A stretch of 64,000 nucleotides of DNA. Origin: Lentzea terrae. Its GTDB lineage: Bacteria > Actinomycetota > Actinomycetes > Mycobacteriales > Pseudonocardiaceae. This document shows, in pieces, positions 62,756 through 64,000 of this stretch. The translations under genes were made by a program, and so were the position numbers. Each line of letters begins with the position of its first letter. Position 1 is the stretch's first letter. The stretch is taken from the NCBI RefSeq assembly GCF_003265345.1, contig NZ_QFWW01000001.1, forward strand, positions 520,381 to 584,380, read 5' to 3'. Below the pieces are notes generated by a model. The model made no database searches. It was given only the letters and a program-made list of their open reading frames with translations, and had not been told where the DNA came from.

Positions 62756-64000
62756 ATGACCACGATCAAGCCCACGCCGGTCGTCCCACATCCCGGGGCC
62801 GCGCGCGCCCGGCCGAAGGGGTCGTACTTCCTCTCGCTGTTCAAGACCACAGATCCCAAGCAGATCGGGATCATGTACCTGACCACGTCGTTCGCGTTCT
62901 TCATGATCGGCGGCGTGATGGCGCTGCTGATGCGCGGCGAGCTGGCGCGGCCGGGCCTGCAGTACCTGTCGAACGAGCAGTTCAACCAGCTGTTCACCAT
63001 GCACGGCACGATCATGCTGCTGCTGTACGCGACGCCGATCCTGTTCGGGTTCGCGAACTACGTCCTGCCGCTGCAGATCGGCTCGCCGGACGTCGCGTTC
63101 CCGCGCCTGAACGCCTTCTCCTACTGGCTGTACCTGTTCGGCGGCATCACCGTGCTCGCCGGCTTCGTGACGCCGGGCGGCGCGGCGGACTTCGGCTGGT
63201 TCGCGTACGCGCCGCTGAACTCGGCGGTGCACTCGCCGGGGGTCGGCGCGGACCTGTGGATCATGGGCCTCGCAGTGTCCGGTCTCGGCACCATCCTCGG
63301 CGCGGTCAACATGACCACGACGGTCGTGACGCTGCGGGCGCCGGGCATGACGATGTTCCGGATGCCGGTCTTCACCTGGAACATCCTGGTGACGTCCGTG
63401 CTGATCCTGCTGGCGTTCCCGATCCTCACCGCAGCGTTGATGGGCCTGGCGGCAGACCGGCACCTCGGGGCGCACGTGTTCGACCCGGCCAACGGCGGCG
63501 TGATCCTCTGGCAGCACCTCTTCTGGTTCTTCGGCCATCCCGAGGTCTACATCGTCGCGTTGCCGTTCTTCGGGATCGTGACGGAGATCTTCCCGGTGTT
63601 CAGCCGCAAACCGCTGTTCGGCTACAAGGGACTGGTGTTCGCGACGCTGGCGATCGCGATGCTGTCCGTGGCCGTGTGGGCGCACCACATGTACGCCACG
63701 GGTGCGATCCTGCTGCCGTTCTTCGCGCTGATGACGTTCCTCATCGCCGTGCCGACGGGCATCAAGTTCTTCAACTGGATCGGCACGATGTGGAAGGGCC
63801 AGCTGACGTTCGAGACGCCGATGCTGTTCTCCGTCGGCTTCCTGGTCACGTTCCTCTTCGGCGGCCTGACCGGCATCCTGCTGGCGGCGCCGCCGGTCGA
63901 CTTCCACGTGTCGGACACGTACTTCGTCGTCGCGCACTTCCACTACGTGCTGTTCGGCACGATCGTGTTCGCCACCTACGCCGGCATCTACTTCTGGTTC
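62756..64000 (+). CDS. ctaD: Cytochrome c oxidase subunit I (3' truncated by window edge)
   Basis: The first 415 codons of aa3-type cytochrome c oxidase subunit I; no stop is reached. The low-spin heme ligand is His in [10 protein letters not shown]. The CuB/Tyr cross-link site is [19 protein letters not shown], the CuB His pair is in [10 protein letters not shown], and the heme a3/a ligands are in [11 protein letters not shown]. About ten membrane segments are visible. It catalyses oxygen reduction at the end of the respiratory chain. GGAGGAG lies six bases upstream of ATG 62756. The gene is on the same strand, 38 bp after the lipase gene, but is a housekeeping gene and probably has its own transcription unit. 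Confidence 0.97.
   Translation, partial: MTTIKPTPVVPHPGAARARPKGSYFLSLFKTTDPKQIGIMYLTTSFAFFMIGGVMALLMRGELARPGLQYLSNEQFNQLFTMHGTIMLLLYATPILFGFANYVLPLQIGSPDVAFPRLNAFSYWLYLFGGITVLAGFVTPGGAADFGWFAYAPLNSAVHSPGVGADLWIMGLAVSGLGTILGAVNMTTTVVTLRAPGMTMFRMPVFTWNILVTSVLILLAFPILTAALMGLAADRHLGAHVFDPANGGVILWQHLFWFFGHPEVYIVALPFFGIVTEIFPVFSRKPLFGYKGLVFATLAIAMLSVAVWAHHMYATGAILLPFFALMTFLIAVPTGIKFFNWIGTMWKGQLTFETPMLFSVGFLVTFLFGGLTGILLAAPPVDFHVSDTYFVVAHFHYVLFGTIVFATYAGIYFWF

Overview
The window is high-GC actinobacterial chromosome. Diagnostic genes are a Pup-proteasome system (mpa, dop, pup, prcB, prcA), a mycothiol ligase (mshC) and a long-form hisG. Many genes also look leaderless, with TAnnnT six or seven bases before the start codon. 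Gene content and order suggest the Pseudonocardiaceae (a Lentzea/Saccharothrix-like genome); this is inference, because no rRNA or other taxonomic marker is present. I saw no tRNA, rRNA, transposase, integrase or CRISPR array.

The backbone follows the M. tuberculosis Rv2109c-Rv2130c order: prcA, prcB, pup, dop (1.5-5.0 kb), mpa (19-20.8 kb), trmI (22.8 kb), the RecB-like nuclease (25 kb), hisG/hisE (29-30 kb), metH (35-38.5 kb), the PAC2 protein (38.6 kb) and mshC (50.9-52.1 kb). Accessory genes interrupt it. A block of about 13.9 kb separates mpa from dop. It holds an FtsX-type permease, a Nudix hydrolase, an aldo/keto reductase, a secreted GH5 cellulase, an ABC exporter facing a two-component system, and a MoxR/vWA/beta-propeller (bpX) cassette. 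A second block of about 11.4 kb between the PAC2 gene and mshC holds an MFS carrier, an ABC exporter with a GbsR-like regulator, an rRNA methyltransferase behind a leader peptide and hairpin, two secreted proteases, a ClpS-DUF2017 fusion, and a divergent LOG/isopentenyl-transferase pair able to make cytokinins.

Two NTPase-centred systems stand out. At 13.45-18.9 kb four overlapping genes encode a MoxR ATPase, a small bpX2-like protein, a vWA-like/propeller protein and a membrane-anchored bpX6-like/propeller protein. At 56.5-62.7 kb three same-strand genes encode an SPFH (stomatin) membrane-scaffold protein, a 1326-residue caspase-like/P-loop NTPase/TPR protein and a cytoplasmic LCAT-like lipase. 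The second set looks like a protease-and-phospholipase conflict or cell-death module and is the best candidate here for an undescribed system.

Regulation: TTGTCR-N11-TAnnnT, the mycobacterial RecA-NDp (PafBC) DNA-damage promoter motif, occurs correctly placed upstream of mpa, dop, pup and the RecB-like nuclease, and I found it nowhere else in the window. A cobalamin riboswitch precedes the cbtB-cbtA cobalt transporter genes, and the B12-dependent methionine synthase lies nearby. Several convergent gene pairs end in one long palindromic terminator that contains one or both stop codons. The right edge is the first 415 codons of cytochrome c oxidase subunit I.
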